The notes under the pieces are model-generated. The model worked only from the letters and a program-made list of their open reading frames with translations, searched no databases and had not been told where the DNA came from. The position numbers were made by a program, and so were the translations under genes. Shown here piece by piece: positions 34,437 to 42,393 of a DNA stretch of 64,000 nucleotides. The stretch's first letter is position 1; each line of letters opens with the position of its first letter. The stretch comes from Spirochaetales bacterium (GTDB lineage Bacteria > Spirochaetota > Spirochaetia > Treponematales > UBA12059), in contig JAFGNN010000065.1 of the NCBI GenBank assembly GCA_016926955.1, positions 62,001-126,000 on the forward strand, written 5' to 3'.

Positions 34437-36665
34437 ATGTCGAGCAAGGATCGAAAGGACTCCCGGCACCTCGGATCGGAAGCGGAGCTTCCTCCGGATC
34501 GCGAGCTCGAGCAGTACGGCGTTTGGGTGAAATCCGAACCCGAAGACGTCGAGGAGCTCGAGATCGAGCGCGATGCGGTGGACGAGATGTTGCCTGAAAT
34601 TGACGATACGGGCTCCCTGCCCGAGATAGGCGGGCTCGATCCGGACGGGAACAGGTTCCTGTCCGCCGACGAGGAGCGCCTGCTCGACAGCATGGATCTG
34701 CCCGGCCCCGTCTCGGCGTTCGACGATACCGCCGACTCGCGGGAATCCGAGCTCCCCGAGCTCGGGTCCGGAGTCATCGACATCGAGCTCGACGAGCTGG
34801 AGTCCGCTCCGCGTCCGTCGCCGCGCTTGCCGGATCAGGCGGCTCCGCGCGCGGACGCCGACCTCGAGATATTCTCTCCCGAGGATTTCGGCGTCGAGCT
34901 CGAGGCGGAAGGTCCATCCGAGACGTCCGGCACCTCCTTCGACCAGGAAGCAGGGAGTCCGGGCGAGAACGCCTTCGAACCGATCGACATCGATCTCCAG
35001 TTCGACGACACCATCCCCAGCCCTATGGTCTCGGAAGGGGACGAGGTATCGTTCGACCTGGACGAGATAATCCCCGCCCCCTCCGCCAGTCCCAAGGGTT
35101 TCGAGACGGTCACCGAATTTGACGATTTCCTCGGCGCGGAGGAAAGCCTCTCGCCCTCGGCGGGATCGGGCGCCGCTCCGGCCGCGGAGGCCGAATCGGT
35201 CGAGATCGATCTCGACAGCATCGGCGGAGCCCCTTCGGCTCCTGTCTCCGCGTCCGCTTCTCAGAAACGCGCAGCCTCGGCCGATTCCCTTCCCGACGAG
35301 CTCGGCGCCTCCGACGGGCTCCCCGAGCTCGTGCTCGACGAGACTCCTTCCCGTGACTCGACGTTCGACGATCTCGGCGCGCTGGAACGGGACCTCGCGT
35401 CCGTACCCGCCCGCGCCGCCGCGGCGGAATCATCCGACCTGCTGAAACGCATAGCCGAAGACCTTGCCGGAATCCGCGGCGAGCTCGTCACGCTCAAGCG
35501 CCAGCTCAATGAACTGAAGGGAAGCGGCGATACGCTCGCCCCCGCCGCTGGCGCGGATCGCCAGGAACGCGCGGGAGGCTTCTTCGACGAGGAGGAGGAC
35601 GAGACCATCGCCCTTACCGGGGACGAGCTGGACAACATCCTCAACACCGCCGCCTTCACCGAGGAGACGGCCGAAGGCGAGCCCGTCTCCGCAGGCGACT
35701 CGGCCTCCTACTCCGCGACCGAAACCGAGCTCCTGCCCGAGGATGGCGAGTACGCCAGCTCGCCGGCAATCGAGGAAATCCGCCTCGAACCCGGCCACGA
35801 CGGAGACGGCGAACCGGTACGCGACGACGCCCTCGATGGCATCCTGGAGGAAGGCATACACCCGCTGACCCCCGCGCTCGAGGACACCGCTTACCTGGAG
35901 GAATCACTCGAGGGCGAAGAGCCGCTGGAGCTTGACGCGGAGCCGCTCGAAGACACGCCCCTCGCCGAGCCGGACCTCGACGATTTCGATCTCGCCGACG
36001 AAGCCGACATCCTGGGTTCCGGCGAGGACCTGCCCGTGCTCGAAGACGCCGAGGACGCCTCGGGCATGAGCCTCGAGGACATTCCCTTCGACGTCCCCGC
36101 CGCGGAAGCGCCCTCCCCGCTCGGCCAGGATCTCGACGCGCTCGAAACGATCCCCGAAATCGAAACCGACTCCGGGGAGGACGTTCTCGAGCTCGCTGGC
36201 GAAGGATCCGAATTCGAGCTGCCGATCGATGACTTCGTCCTCGAGGACGAGGCCGCGGCTGAATCCGAGATCAACCTGCACGAGGAATCCTCGGTACCGG
36301 AGTCTTTCGACGCCGACGCCGCCTCCGGCCTGACGACGCCGGAATCCCCGTCGGGTTCCGCTTTCACGGGCCCGGCTTCAGAGACCCTCGAGGAAGAGAC
36401 CTTCAGCACGGACGCCGACGGGTTCGACGAGCTCGAGCCTGAATCGGAAGACGAAGTGATCCTCCCCGTCGATACCGACTTCGAGCCAGCCGCGGCTCCC
36501 GCGGGTCCGACCGACAAGGATCCCCTTCGCGACGAGGTCCGGAACGTCCTCTCCTACCTGGACAAACTGCTCGATTCGCTGCCTGACGACAAGATCGAGG
36601 AGTTCGCGCGCTCGGAACACTTCGAAACCTACAAACGCCTGTTCGAGGAACTGGGATTGGTGTGA
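34437..36665 (+). CDS. Very acidic 742-aa protein with conserved ends, unknown function
   Basis: No signal peptide or membrane segment, so cytoplasmic. The body is low-complexity and dominated by Glu/Asp with Ser, Pro and Leu, in repeating 'xLEDxPLAEPDLDD' style segments. Two parts look folded: a coiled coil at about 331-362 (SDLLKRIAEDLAGIRGELVT, LKRQLNELKG) and the C-terminal 45 residues (RNVLSYLDKLLDSLPDDKIE, FARSEHFETYKRLFEELGLV), which read like a conserved protein-binding module. The N-terminus LEQYGVWVKSEPEDVEELE also looks conserved. Start at ATG 34437 with GGAG 6 bases upstream; a GTG two codons earlier overlaps that site. The stop is followed after one base by the next ORF, so the operon is tightly coupled. 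I recognise no named family; a scaffold for the downstream proteins is a guess. Confidence 0.8.
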   Translation: MSSKDRKDSRHLGSEAELPPDRELEQYGVWVKSEPEDVEELEIERDAVDEMLPEIDDTGSLPEIGGLDPDGNRFLSADEERLLDSMDLPGPVSAFDDTADSRESELPELGSGVIDIELDELESAPRPSPRLPDQAAPRADADLEIFSPEDFGVELEAEGPSETSGTSFDQEAGSPGENAFEPIDIDLQFDDTIPSPMVSEGDEVSFDLDEIIPAPSASPKGFETVTEFDDFLGAEESLSPSAGSGAAPAAEAESVEIDLDSIGGAPSAPVSASASQKRAASADSLPDELGASDGLPELVLDETPSRDSTFDDLGALERDLASVPARAAAAESSDLLKRIAEDLAGIRGELVTLKRQLNELKGSGDTLAPAAGADRQERAGGFFDEEEDETIALTGDELDNILNTAAFTEETAEGEPVSAGDSASYSATETELLPEDGEYASSPAIEEIRLEPGHDGDGEPVRDDALDGILEEGIHPLTPALEDTAYLEESLEGEEPLELDAEPLEDTPLAEPDLDDFDLADEADILGSGEDLPVLEDAEDASGMSLEDIPFDVPAAEAPSPLGQDLDALETIPEIETDSGEDVLELAGEGSEFELPIDDFVLEDEAAAESEINLHEESSVPESFDADAASGLTTPESPSGSAFTGPASETLEEETFSTDADGFDELEPESEDEVILPVDTDFEPAAAPAGPTDKDPLRDEVRNVLSYLDKLLDSLPDDKIEEFARSEHFETYKRLFEELGLV

Positions 36666-36666
36666 G

Positions 36667-36777
36667 ATGAGCCTCCTTGAACGAGCCCTCTCGGGTAGCG
36701 TCCCCGGTCGTCCCGAACGGGATGGGTTGCTCAGGCGGGCCCTCGAAGCCGGCCACGAAAAAAAAAAGCCCCGGTAG
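36667..36777 (+). CDS. Short ORF, probable N-terminal part of the split gene
   Basis: ATG lies one base after the previous stop. It encodes 36 residues: MSLLERALSGSVPGRPERDG then LLRRALEAGHEKKKPR, ending at a TAG. The sequence has a clear helical repeat (LLERAL, LLRRAL) and ordinary codon use. It stops only because of the reading frame after a run of ten A; one base back (-1) the frame continues through a Pro-rich linker straight into the 297-aa ORF at 36894, with no stop. I therefore read it as the 5' part of one gene split by programmed slippage, an indel, or a homopolymer error. Confidence 0.5.
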   Translation: MSLLERALSGSVPGRPERDGLLRRALEAGHEKKKPR

Positions 36778-36798
36778 CTGATCCGCCGCGACCGGGGC
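36758..36798. promoter_or_regulatory. A10 slippery run plus stem-loop (possible -1 frameshift signal; also an antisense terminator shape)
   Basis: Ten A (36758-36767) followed by G contain A-AAA-AAG in the reading frame of the upstream ORF, the heptamer used for -1 frameshifting in E. coli dnaX. GCCCCGGT (36768-36775) and ACCGGGGC (36791-36798) then form an 8-bp perfect stem with a 15-base loop. Spacing is shorter than in typical frameshift sites. On the minus strand the same bases read as hairpin plus T10, an intrinsic terminator for antisense transcription. Confidence 0.5.
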
Positions 36799-36893
36799 CG
36801 CGCCCTCGCCCGGCCCCGGGTCACGCTCTTCCCTCGCCCCGACGTTCAGAAACCCCTCCCCCTCCGGCCCGCCGCGCTCCCGGCTCGGCGCGT

Positions 36894-37787
36894 GTGTTGC
36901 CATCGGCCACGCTCGAAGGCTTCGGCAAGCGTCTGGACGCCATCCAGGGATCCTCCGTATGGGTCGCGCTGAAGGCCGCCCGTGAGTTCGCCATCCACCT
37001 ATCGAGCCGGAGATGGGCGCTCTTCCTGCGGACAGGCGAGGACCCGGATTTCCGCTACGTTTCCGGCGCCGGCTTCGACCTTCGCGGGAACGGCGCCGCC
37101 GCCATCCCCGGGGCCACGATCGAACCCTGGCCCATCGCCCACCGCGTCGAGGCTCAGGAACTGGAAACGCTCGTGCGTGCCGCTCCTGCCCTGAGCGCCG
37201 CGGGGCTCGGGCTCATGGAGGCCTTGCGCCTCGGGAGCCGGGCCGTTTTCCTCGCCGAGCGCCCGATCGAACCTCGTCCGAGCGGTTCGCTCGAAACCGC
37301 TCTGGCCTCCTTCGGCTCGAGGCTTGACCCCACCCTCGCCCGGATAACCGGACCGGGAGGCCCTAAGCCCTGCGCCTCCGCCGAGGCCGCCTCCGGGCTC
37401 ATCCGCAGGATGAGGACAGCCAAGGCTTCGCATGCAGTCCTGGCCGCCTTCGACGCTACAGCAATCAGGTCGCTCATGGAGAAGGACCTCTCGGTCGAAC
37501 CCGCGACCTATCTGTCCGTAATGGGGCGCCTCGCCTCCGCCTTGCTCTCGGAGACGGGAGGGGCCTGCGTCTCGGAAGACTCCAGGTTGGTAATCCACGT
37601 CCTGACACGCACGCCGCCTGACCCGGAATTGCTCGCGTCCCAGTTCGCCACGAGCCTCTCCCGCGCCCTCGGCGGTTTCGGCAAGGCCGACCTGCCCATC
37701 CTCCGCTTCCTCGTGATCCACGCGGAAGAACGGGATATCGAGCGATCGGTCGAGGGATTCCTGGCTCCGTTCAAGATCGTGCCTTGA
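36894..37787 (+). CDS. Unknown protein (C-terminal part of the split gene), DUF115 operon
   Basis: A 297-aa reading from GTG 36894, but there is no ribosome site and the frame is open back to 36699 through a Pro/Arg-rich linker, so this is more likely the body of a longer protein begun at 36667. The domain (about 5-290) alternates helices and strands: LEGFGKRLDAIQGSSVWVAL, RWALFLRTGEDPDFRYVSGA, GFDLRGNGAA, SVMGRLASALLSETGGACVS, LPILRFLVIHAEERDIERSV. The front part could be a GAF-like sensor fold, but the match is weak. No enzyme motif or membrane segment. Its stop overlaps the TTG start of the first DUF115 gene, so both are coupled. No family recognised. Confidence 0.75.
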   Translation: MLPSATLEGFGKRLDAIQGSSVWVALKAAREFAIHLSSRRWALFLRTGEDPDFRYVSGAGFDLRGNGAAAIPGATIEPWPIAHRVEAQELETLVRAAPALSAAGLGLMEALRLGSRAVFLAERPIEPRPSGSLETALASFGSRLDPTLARITGPGGPKPCASAEAASGLIRRMRTAKASHAVLAAFDATAIRSLMEKDLSVEPATYLSVMGRLASALLSETGGACVSEDSRLVIHVLTRTPPDPELLASQFATSLSRALGGFGKADLPILRFLVIHAEERDIERSVEGFLAPFKIVP

Positions 37788-39313
37788 GCGCTTCCGTGAG
37801 CGACCGGATCGATCCATCTCGCTGCCATTCGGGTCGCGACCCGTTCGCCGAAGCTTGCCGTTTCCTCGAAGCCAAGTCCGCGGGCCGCAGGCCCTCGTCC
37901 CTGGTTTCGATCGCGCCGGCGCAAGACTGGCTCGCCCTCGCCGCCGAACGGCTGTGGCCCGGCATCACGATCGTCTCCCTGCAACCGGATCCCGGTTTCC
38001 GCGGAACGGAAGTACCATCCTCCGCTATCAGATGGTACCCCGATTCACCGCGCTGCATCAGGGACTTCCTGGCGGGTACGCTCGAAGGAAGCATGGATGG
38101 CGGCATACTCGTGGCCGAATGGCGCCCGGCCCTTGCGCGCTACCCCGGCTTCGCCACCGCGGCCGGCACCGAGCTCGCCGAGGCTCTCCGCTTCCTGTCC
38201 TCGGCGCGGAACAGCGAGCGGTACTGGGCTCGCCGCTGGCTGCTCAATTCCTGCAGGAACTTCCTCCGTCTCGATTCCGTCTCCGTAATTCGACGCGATG
38301 CGCGTCCCGTCCTGCTGGCCGGGGCGGGTCCCGGGTTGGAGAGCGCGCTGGACGAACTTTCGGAGCTCCGGGGACGCCTCAGGGTCTGGACTCTCGCCTC
38401 GGCGGCGGAAGCCTGCGTCGTGCGGGGATTCCATCCGGAGCTCTTGTTCGCGAGCGATGCCGGAGCCTGGAGCCTTCTGCATTTCAGGTTTCCCGAAGCG
38501 CTTCCCGTCGTCGCGCCGATACACGCAAAGCTGCCCGCGGGCATGGTGGAGCGGGGAAACCTCGTGCCCGCCGAACTCGGGATCTTCCATGACGCGCCCC
38601 TGCTCGCCGCGCTCGGCGCTGAGGCCGTTCCGCTCGCGCCGCACGGCACCGCGGCGGGAAGCGCTGCCTCGCTCGCCGCCTGGTCGGGCGCAACTGCCGT
38701 GGTCATGGCCGGCGTCGATTTCGCCGCCCTGGACCTCCGCGACCACGCCCGTCCTTACGCGTTCGATGCCCTCGACCGCTCGGGCGAAAGCCGTCTGAAG
38801 CCGTCGCATTCGGCCGTCTTCTCGCGCGTGACGACACACTACCCGAGCCGGACCGTTGGCCGGTGGCGGGTTTCACGCGCTTTCGAAGCCTACTCCGGAG
38901 CCGGCCTGCCCTGCGCCGCCGCTCTGACCCTGAGCGCCTCGCCCGCATCTCCGTTCTCGATTCCGCGCATCGACGCGGCCGAGGCACGGTCCCTTCTCGC
39001 TCCCGCCCCTGAATCGAACGCCTCGATCCACGGTCCGTTCCCGACTCGGCTCACGCGAAGCGAACGCGAAAACCTTCTCCCCGGCCTTCTCGGGCGCCTC
39101 GCCGAAAGCGTGGCCACGGCCCTCGAGCGCCTGGAACCCGGCGCCCGCTTGCCGGACCCGATCCGGCAGGGCCTCGAGGCCTTCTGCGGCGCCGCTTCCT
39201 CCGAATGGCTGGCCGAAAGGGCGCGCGGAGCGAATACCCCATCCCTGACAGCCGCCACGGCCGCTCTCGCGAGAGAGGCCCCCCGGGAGCTCCTCGAGGA
39301 ACTGCTGGGATGA
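37784..39313 (+). CDS. DUF115 / MptE-like protein, paralogue 1 (motility accessory factor type)
   Basis: A 509-aa protein. The central part carries the DUF115 Rossmann-like core: RPVLLAGAGPGLESALDELS, where GAGPGL is the nucleotide-binding turn, then RVWTLASAAEACVVRGFHPE, LLFASDAGAWSLLHFRF and VVMAGVDFAALDLRDHARPY with conserved acidic residues. Homologues are annotated as 6-hydroxymethylpterin diphosphokinase MptE-like or Maf; in Campylobacter and Helicobacter relatives Maf proteins put nonulosonic acid sugars on flagellin. The start is a TTG (37784) that overlaps the previous TGA (TTGA), or a GTG four codons later. This copy looks more diverged than the next one. It may glycosylate flagellins, but no flagellar gene lies in the window. 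Confidence 0.8.
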   Translation: MSASVSDRIDPSRCHSGRDPFAEACRFLEAKSAGRRPSSLVSIAPAQDWLALAAERLWPGITIVSLQPDPGFRGTEVPSSAIRWYPDSPRCIRDFLAGTLEGSMDGGILVAEWRPALARYPGFATAAGTELAEALRFLSSARNSERYWARRWLLNSCRNFLRLDSVSVIRRDARPVLLAGAGPGLESALDELSELRGRLRVWTLASAAEACVVRGFHPELLFASDAGAWSLLHFRFPEALPVVAPIHAKLPAGMVERGNLVPAELGIFHDAPLLAALGAEAVPLAPHGTAAGSAASLAAWSGATAVVMAGVDFAALDLRDHARPYAFDALDRSGESRLKPSHSAVFSRVTTHYPSRTVGRWRVSRAFEAYSGAGLPCAAALTLSASPASPFSIPRIDAAEARSLLAPAPESNASIHGPFPTRLTRSERENLLPGLLGRLAESVATALERLEPGARLPDPIRQGLEAFCGAASSEWLAERARGANTPSLTAATAALAREAPRELLEELLG

Positions 39314-40950
39314 ACGAGACGCTCGAACGGAACTTGCTGGCGCTCGCGGCCGGGCACGGTCGTATCGCCGGGCTCCTCTCCGGAACTGCGCCAGATCCGG
39401 CCGTCTCCTTCGTAAAGGCGAGGTCGGGCGCGCTCGTGCCGATCGTCGAGCGCGGTGGTCGAAGCATCCGGCTTCACGGGCTCTACGATCCGGCGGAGGA
39501 TGGCAGGCGGGCGGCCGGCCGCCCGGAACGAAGCGCCTTCGTCCTCGCCTACGGGCTCGGCGCCGCATGGCACATCCTTCCCTTCCTCGACGATCCGCGG
39601 ACGAGCGGCGTGCTCTGCGTCGAGCCCGACCTTCGGATGGCGCGATCGCTGGTGGAGGCCGTGGATTTCGCGCGCGTTTTCGCCGATCCCCGATTCACCC
39701 TGCTCGTAGACGCGGACCCGCAGGCGGCGGGAAGGGAGCTCCCGGGGACCTTCCTTCCGTCGATTCATGGCGGCTTGAACTCGTGCCCGCTCAGGCCGCG
39801 CGTGGAACTCGACCGCCCCTGGTTTGAGGCTTGCGCGCTGGGCATAGATCGGGCGCTATCCGCGATCCGCGACGATTTCAGCGTCCAGGCCCATTTCGGC
39901 CTTGCCTGGTTCAGGAACACGGTCCGGAACCTCCCGCTGGCGGAAGGCGCCTACCCTCCGCTGCCGCCGATAAAGAAGGCACTGGTGACCGCCGCCGGAC
40001 CATCGCTGGAGGACCAGCTCGAAGCGGTCCGCACAGCCAGGAACGGCGCGTTCCTCATAGCGACCGATACGAGCCTGCCCGCGCTCACGGCCGCCGGCCT
40101 CGAGCCCGACCTCGTGGTCTCCATCGACTGCCAGCACATCAGCTATTACCATTTCGTCGGAAACCAGCCGGACATCCCCCTGGTACTCGACCTCGCGTCG
40201 CCTCCCACGGTGGCGCGGCGCTTCCGGGACCTGCGCTTCGTCTCGTCGGGACATCCGTTCTGCCGCTACGTTTCGGCCGAATGGCGGAACTTTCCGGCCA
40301 TCGACACGAGCGGGGGGAACGTGGCCATGGCGGCGCTCTCGCTTGCCGAGTCGCTCGGCGCGGAGCGTGCGATCCTCTACGGGGCCGACTACTCGTATCC
40401 GGAAGGATCGAGCTACGCCCGCGGCACCTACATCCACCGGCTTTTCGACGACGGCGCCGGCCGGCTCCGGCCGCTCGAGTCCGCCTTCTCGGGCTTCCTG
40501 TATCGCAGCGATCCGCTCGCGCGCGAGGAGGACGACCGGGGCTTCCGCTACGTGTCGCGGCCGCTCGAAGCCTACCGTTCTCGTCTCGAAGCCTTCGCCG
40601 CGCGCTCGCGCATGCGCGTATCCGCCGCGGACGGCCGCGGCGTGGCGCTCCGGCTGCGGGGAAGCGTCTCGGGTCTGCGAGGGCGGCCGCGTTTTTTCGG
40701 GGCGGGTTCCGCCTCAATGAGCGCGTCGCGCTTCCTCGCCAAGTATCGCGACGAACTGGCCGCTCTCGGCAGCCCGGAAACGCCGGCTGCCGTCCATCTG
40801 GCGCGAGTCGATGCGGCGTCGCGGGACCTGTGGACCACCTTGCTGCCGCTGGCCGCCGCGCTCGGCGGAGGAAGCGAACATTCGCCGGAGGACGCGCTCG
40901 AAGCGGCGAGGCGTCGCGCCCTGGAGATACTCGGCGAGGCGCTCTCCTGA
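39310..40950 (+). CDS. DUF115 / MptE-like protein, paralogue 2 (motility accessory factor type)
   Basis: A 546-aa protein, start ATG 39310 overlapping the previous stop (ATGA). The DUF115 core is better kept than in paralogue 1: IKKALVTAAGPSLEDQLEAV, then GAFLIATDTSLPALTAAGLE, PDLVVSIDCQHISYYHFVGN and ERAILYGADYSYPEGSSYAR. The N-terminal ~200 residues (for example AFVLAYGLGAAWHILPFLDD, GVLCVEPDLRMARSLVEAV) form a second alpha/beta domain typical of Maf proteins. Proposed role: transfer of a sugar to flagellin or another envelope protein, or a pterin-related kinase; the sequence does not decide. The two paralogues are similar in length and order of motifs, so they probably arose by tandem duplication. 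Last gene of the operon; the next gene is convergent. Confidence 0.85.
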   Translation: MNETLERNLLALAAGHGRIAGLLSGTAPDPAVSFVKARSGALVPIVERGGRSIRLHGLYDPAEDGRRAAGRPERSAFVLAYGLGAAWHILPFLDDPRTSGVLCVEPDLRMARSLVEAVDFARVFADPRFTLLVDADPQAAGRELPGTFLPSIHGGLNSCPLRPRVELDRPWFEACALGIDRALSAIRDDFSVQAHFGLAWFRNTVRNLPLAEGAYPPLPPIKKALVTAAGPSLEDQLEAVRTARNGAFLIATDTSLPALTAAGLEPDLVVSIDCQHISYYHFVGNQPDIPLVLDLASPPTVARRFRDLRFVSSGHPFCRYVSAEWRNFPAIDTSGGNVAMAALSLAESLGAERAILYGADYSYPEGSSYARGTYIHRLFDDGAGRLRPLESAFSGFLYRSDPLAREEDDRGFRYVSRPLEAYRSRLEAFAARSRMRVSAADGRGVALRLRGSVSGLRGRPRFFGAGSASMSASRFLAKYRDELAALGSPETPAAVHLARVDAASRDLWTTLLPLAAALGGGSEHSPEDALEAARRRALEILGEALS

Positions 40951-40965
40951 ATGTCCGCGGCGAGG

Positions 40966-41736
40966 TCAGCCCAGGGCGAGGACGCTCCGGGCCAGGAGCT
41001 GCGCGATGCCGAACGCGCGCTCGGGGGTGATTCCGCCGTCGAAGCGGAGCAGGCTCGTCCATCTCGCCTCGAACTGGTCCGGCAAGCTCGGCAGCGCCCT
41101 GACCATGGCGTCGACCTGCCGGTTCGAGGGTTCGAACCGACGGTTCGCCATGAACATCGTGGCGGCGACATAGCGCAGAAAACCGGCCATCGAAACATGG
41201 AAGAAGAACGGATCTCCCGTCAGCGCGGCCGCGCCGAGATCAGACAGGTAGTGTTCCATCTTGAAACGGAAACCCTCGAGCAGCATCTCCCAGAATTCAC
41301 CGGGGAGCGACCGGAGGCTCGAGCGGATCCCGGCGAGCCACCCGGATCGGTCGAAAAGAATCGGTCCGTTCTCGAGGCGGTAGAGGGTGTACGTACCCGA
41401 GCCCTTGAGGACCGGTAGCGCGTCCTTGCCCTTTCCGAGCAGCTCCTCGACGCGCGCCACCCGCTTGTACTCGACCCGGACGGGCAGTCCGCCGACGAAG
41501 AATCGATCCTTGTCCTGGAAGCGGGAGCTTTCCAGGTCGCCGACCTCGCCGTAGGCCGTCGCGCGCCGCGTCGGTTCGGGAACTCCCTCGCGGCAATAGA
41601 CGTCGAGCACGAGCGCGAAGTACGGGTCGTTGGGATCCGCCGCGCTGGCCTCCCCCAGGACTATAGCCTCGATGTTCGCGTCGGCGCCGATCGCGGCCGC
41701 GAGGCGATCCGCGAGCTCTCCCACTTTCTGGCGCAT
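40966..41736 (-). CDS. Unknown protein, possibly nucleotidyltransferase-like
   Basis: A 256-aa soluble protein. Start at ATG 41736 because GGGAGGG lies 3-9 bases upstream; the open frame continues but without that site. The N-terminal half has IEAIVLGEASAADPNDPYFA followed by LVLDVYCREG and VRVEYKRVARVEELLGKG, which faintly resembles the GS-x-D-x-D strand pattern of polymerase-beta-type nucleotidyltransferases, though the GS and acidic pair are not exact. The C-terminal half is helical (FWEMLLEGFRFKMEHYLSDL, YVAATMFMANRRFEPSNRQV, FGIAQLLARSVLALG), the arrangement seen in DUF4037-like proteins. It is convergent with the second DUF115 gene (15 bp apart) and divergent from the next unknown gene. 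Confidence 0.65.
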   Translation of the reverse strand: MRQKVGELADRLAAAIGADANIEAIVLGEASAADPNDPYFALVLDVYCREGVPEPTRRATAYGEVGDLESSRFQDKDRFFVGGLPVRVEYKRVARVEELLGKGKDALPVLKGSGTYTLYRLENGPILFDRSGWLAGIRSSLRSLPGEFWEMLLEGFRFKMEHYLSDLGAAALTGDPFFFHVSMAGFLRYVAATMFMANRRFEPSNRQVDAMVRALPSLPDQFEARWTSLLRFDGGITPERAFGIAQLLARSVLALG

Positions 41737-41746
41737 GGGCCCTCCC

Positions 41747-41774
41747 TTTCCAAGTCGCTTACGGCGAGTATACC
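41747..41774 (+). promoter_or_regulatory. Promoter directly before the gene at 41783
   Basis: TTTCCA, 16 bases, TATACC, ending 8 bases before the ATG. No Shine-Dalgarno. Candidate leaderless start. It lies in a 46-bp divergent gap. Confidence 0.35.
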
Positions 41775-41782
41775 ATGACGGC

Positions 41783-42328
41783 ATGCATGCGGGACTCGAA
41801 TACGGCGAGTGGATGGCGCTCCTCGAAGCGCCGGCGAACCTGGTGGCGGAGCTGCGTACCGCCCTCGCCGTCCGTCGCGCGGCCCTGCTTCCTCCGCTGC
41901 TGCCCTTCGGCGCCGCGCTCATCGCCTCAGGGAGCGGAGAGCCATCCCTGCCTGCGTTCGAAGCTGCGCTCGTTCGCGCGCGCTCATATACGCTTGCTTT
42001 GCGCTTCGGTCCGCCGGCCTGGAAAGGGAGGACCCTGTTCCTGCCGCCGGACGCTCCGACCGCGGAGCTCCTTGAGCGCCTCGGCGCATGCTTTCCGGAC
42101 CGCGCCGGGTCCGGCGGATGCGACGGGATCGCGGCGGGAGAGGCCATCGGTGTCGCGGCGCCTGAGGGAACCGGTGGAACCCCGCGGGAGATCGCGCCGC
42201 TCTCCTTCAGAAGCTTCAGGCTTTCGCTGTGGCGCGCGGCCCGCGTCGATGCCCCGGCCGAAGGATTGCTTCTCGATCCGGAGGCGAGCGCCTGGATAAG
42301 GATACGAGACCGGCCATCCGGCGCGTAA
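41783..42328 (+). CDS. Hypothetical protein, no family recognised
   Basis: A 181-aa soluble protein starting MHAGLEYGEWMALLEAPANL. It has an N-terminal helical part, a strand-like middle (YTLALRFGPPAWKGRTLFLP) and a C-terminal part (EIAPLSFRSFRLSLWRAARV, LLLDPEASAWIRIRD). No signal peptide, membrane segment or catalytic motif is visible; a loose similarity to 2'-5' RNA ligase-type folds (short TLAL and RLSLW strands) was considered but the histidines are missing. The start at 41783 is the first ATG in frame after the gap, and the gene lacks a ribosome site. Codon usage is the same as in the neighbours, so it is probably a real gene. Confidence 0.6.
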   Translation: MHAGLEYGEWMALLEAPANLVAELRTALAVRRAALLPPLLPFGAALIASGSGEPSLPAFEAALVRARSYTLALRFGPPAWKGRTLFLPPDAPTAELLERLGACFPDRAGSGGCDGIAAGEAIGVAAPEGTGGTPREIAPLSFRSFRLSLWRAARVDAPAEGLLLDPEASAWIRIRDRPSGA

Positions 42329-42348
42329 CCATCGAAAGCCCGCGTCCT

Positions 42349-42376
42349 TTTCAACGGGCACGCTTCGTGCTATAGT
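42349..42376 (+). promoter_or_regulatory. Promoter of the outer-membrane protein gene
   Basis: TTTCAA, 16 bases, TATAGT. The leader is about 11 bases and contains GGAGG before the ATG at 42394. Confidence 0.6.
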
Positions 42377-42393
42377 CCCGACCCGGAGGCCCC

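Noticed and set aside
41090-41130. tRNA-like T-loop words (GGTTCGAGGGTTCGAACCG)
   Set aside because: It lies inside the coding sequence of the gene at 40966-41736 and no cloverleaf can be drawn around it.
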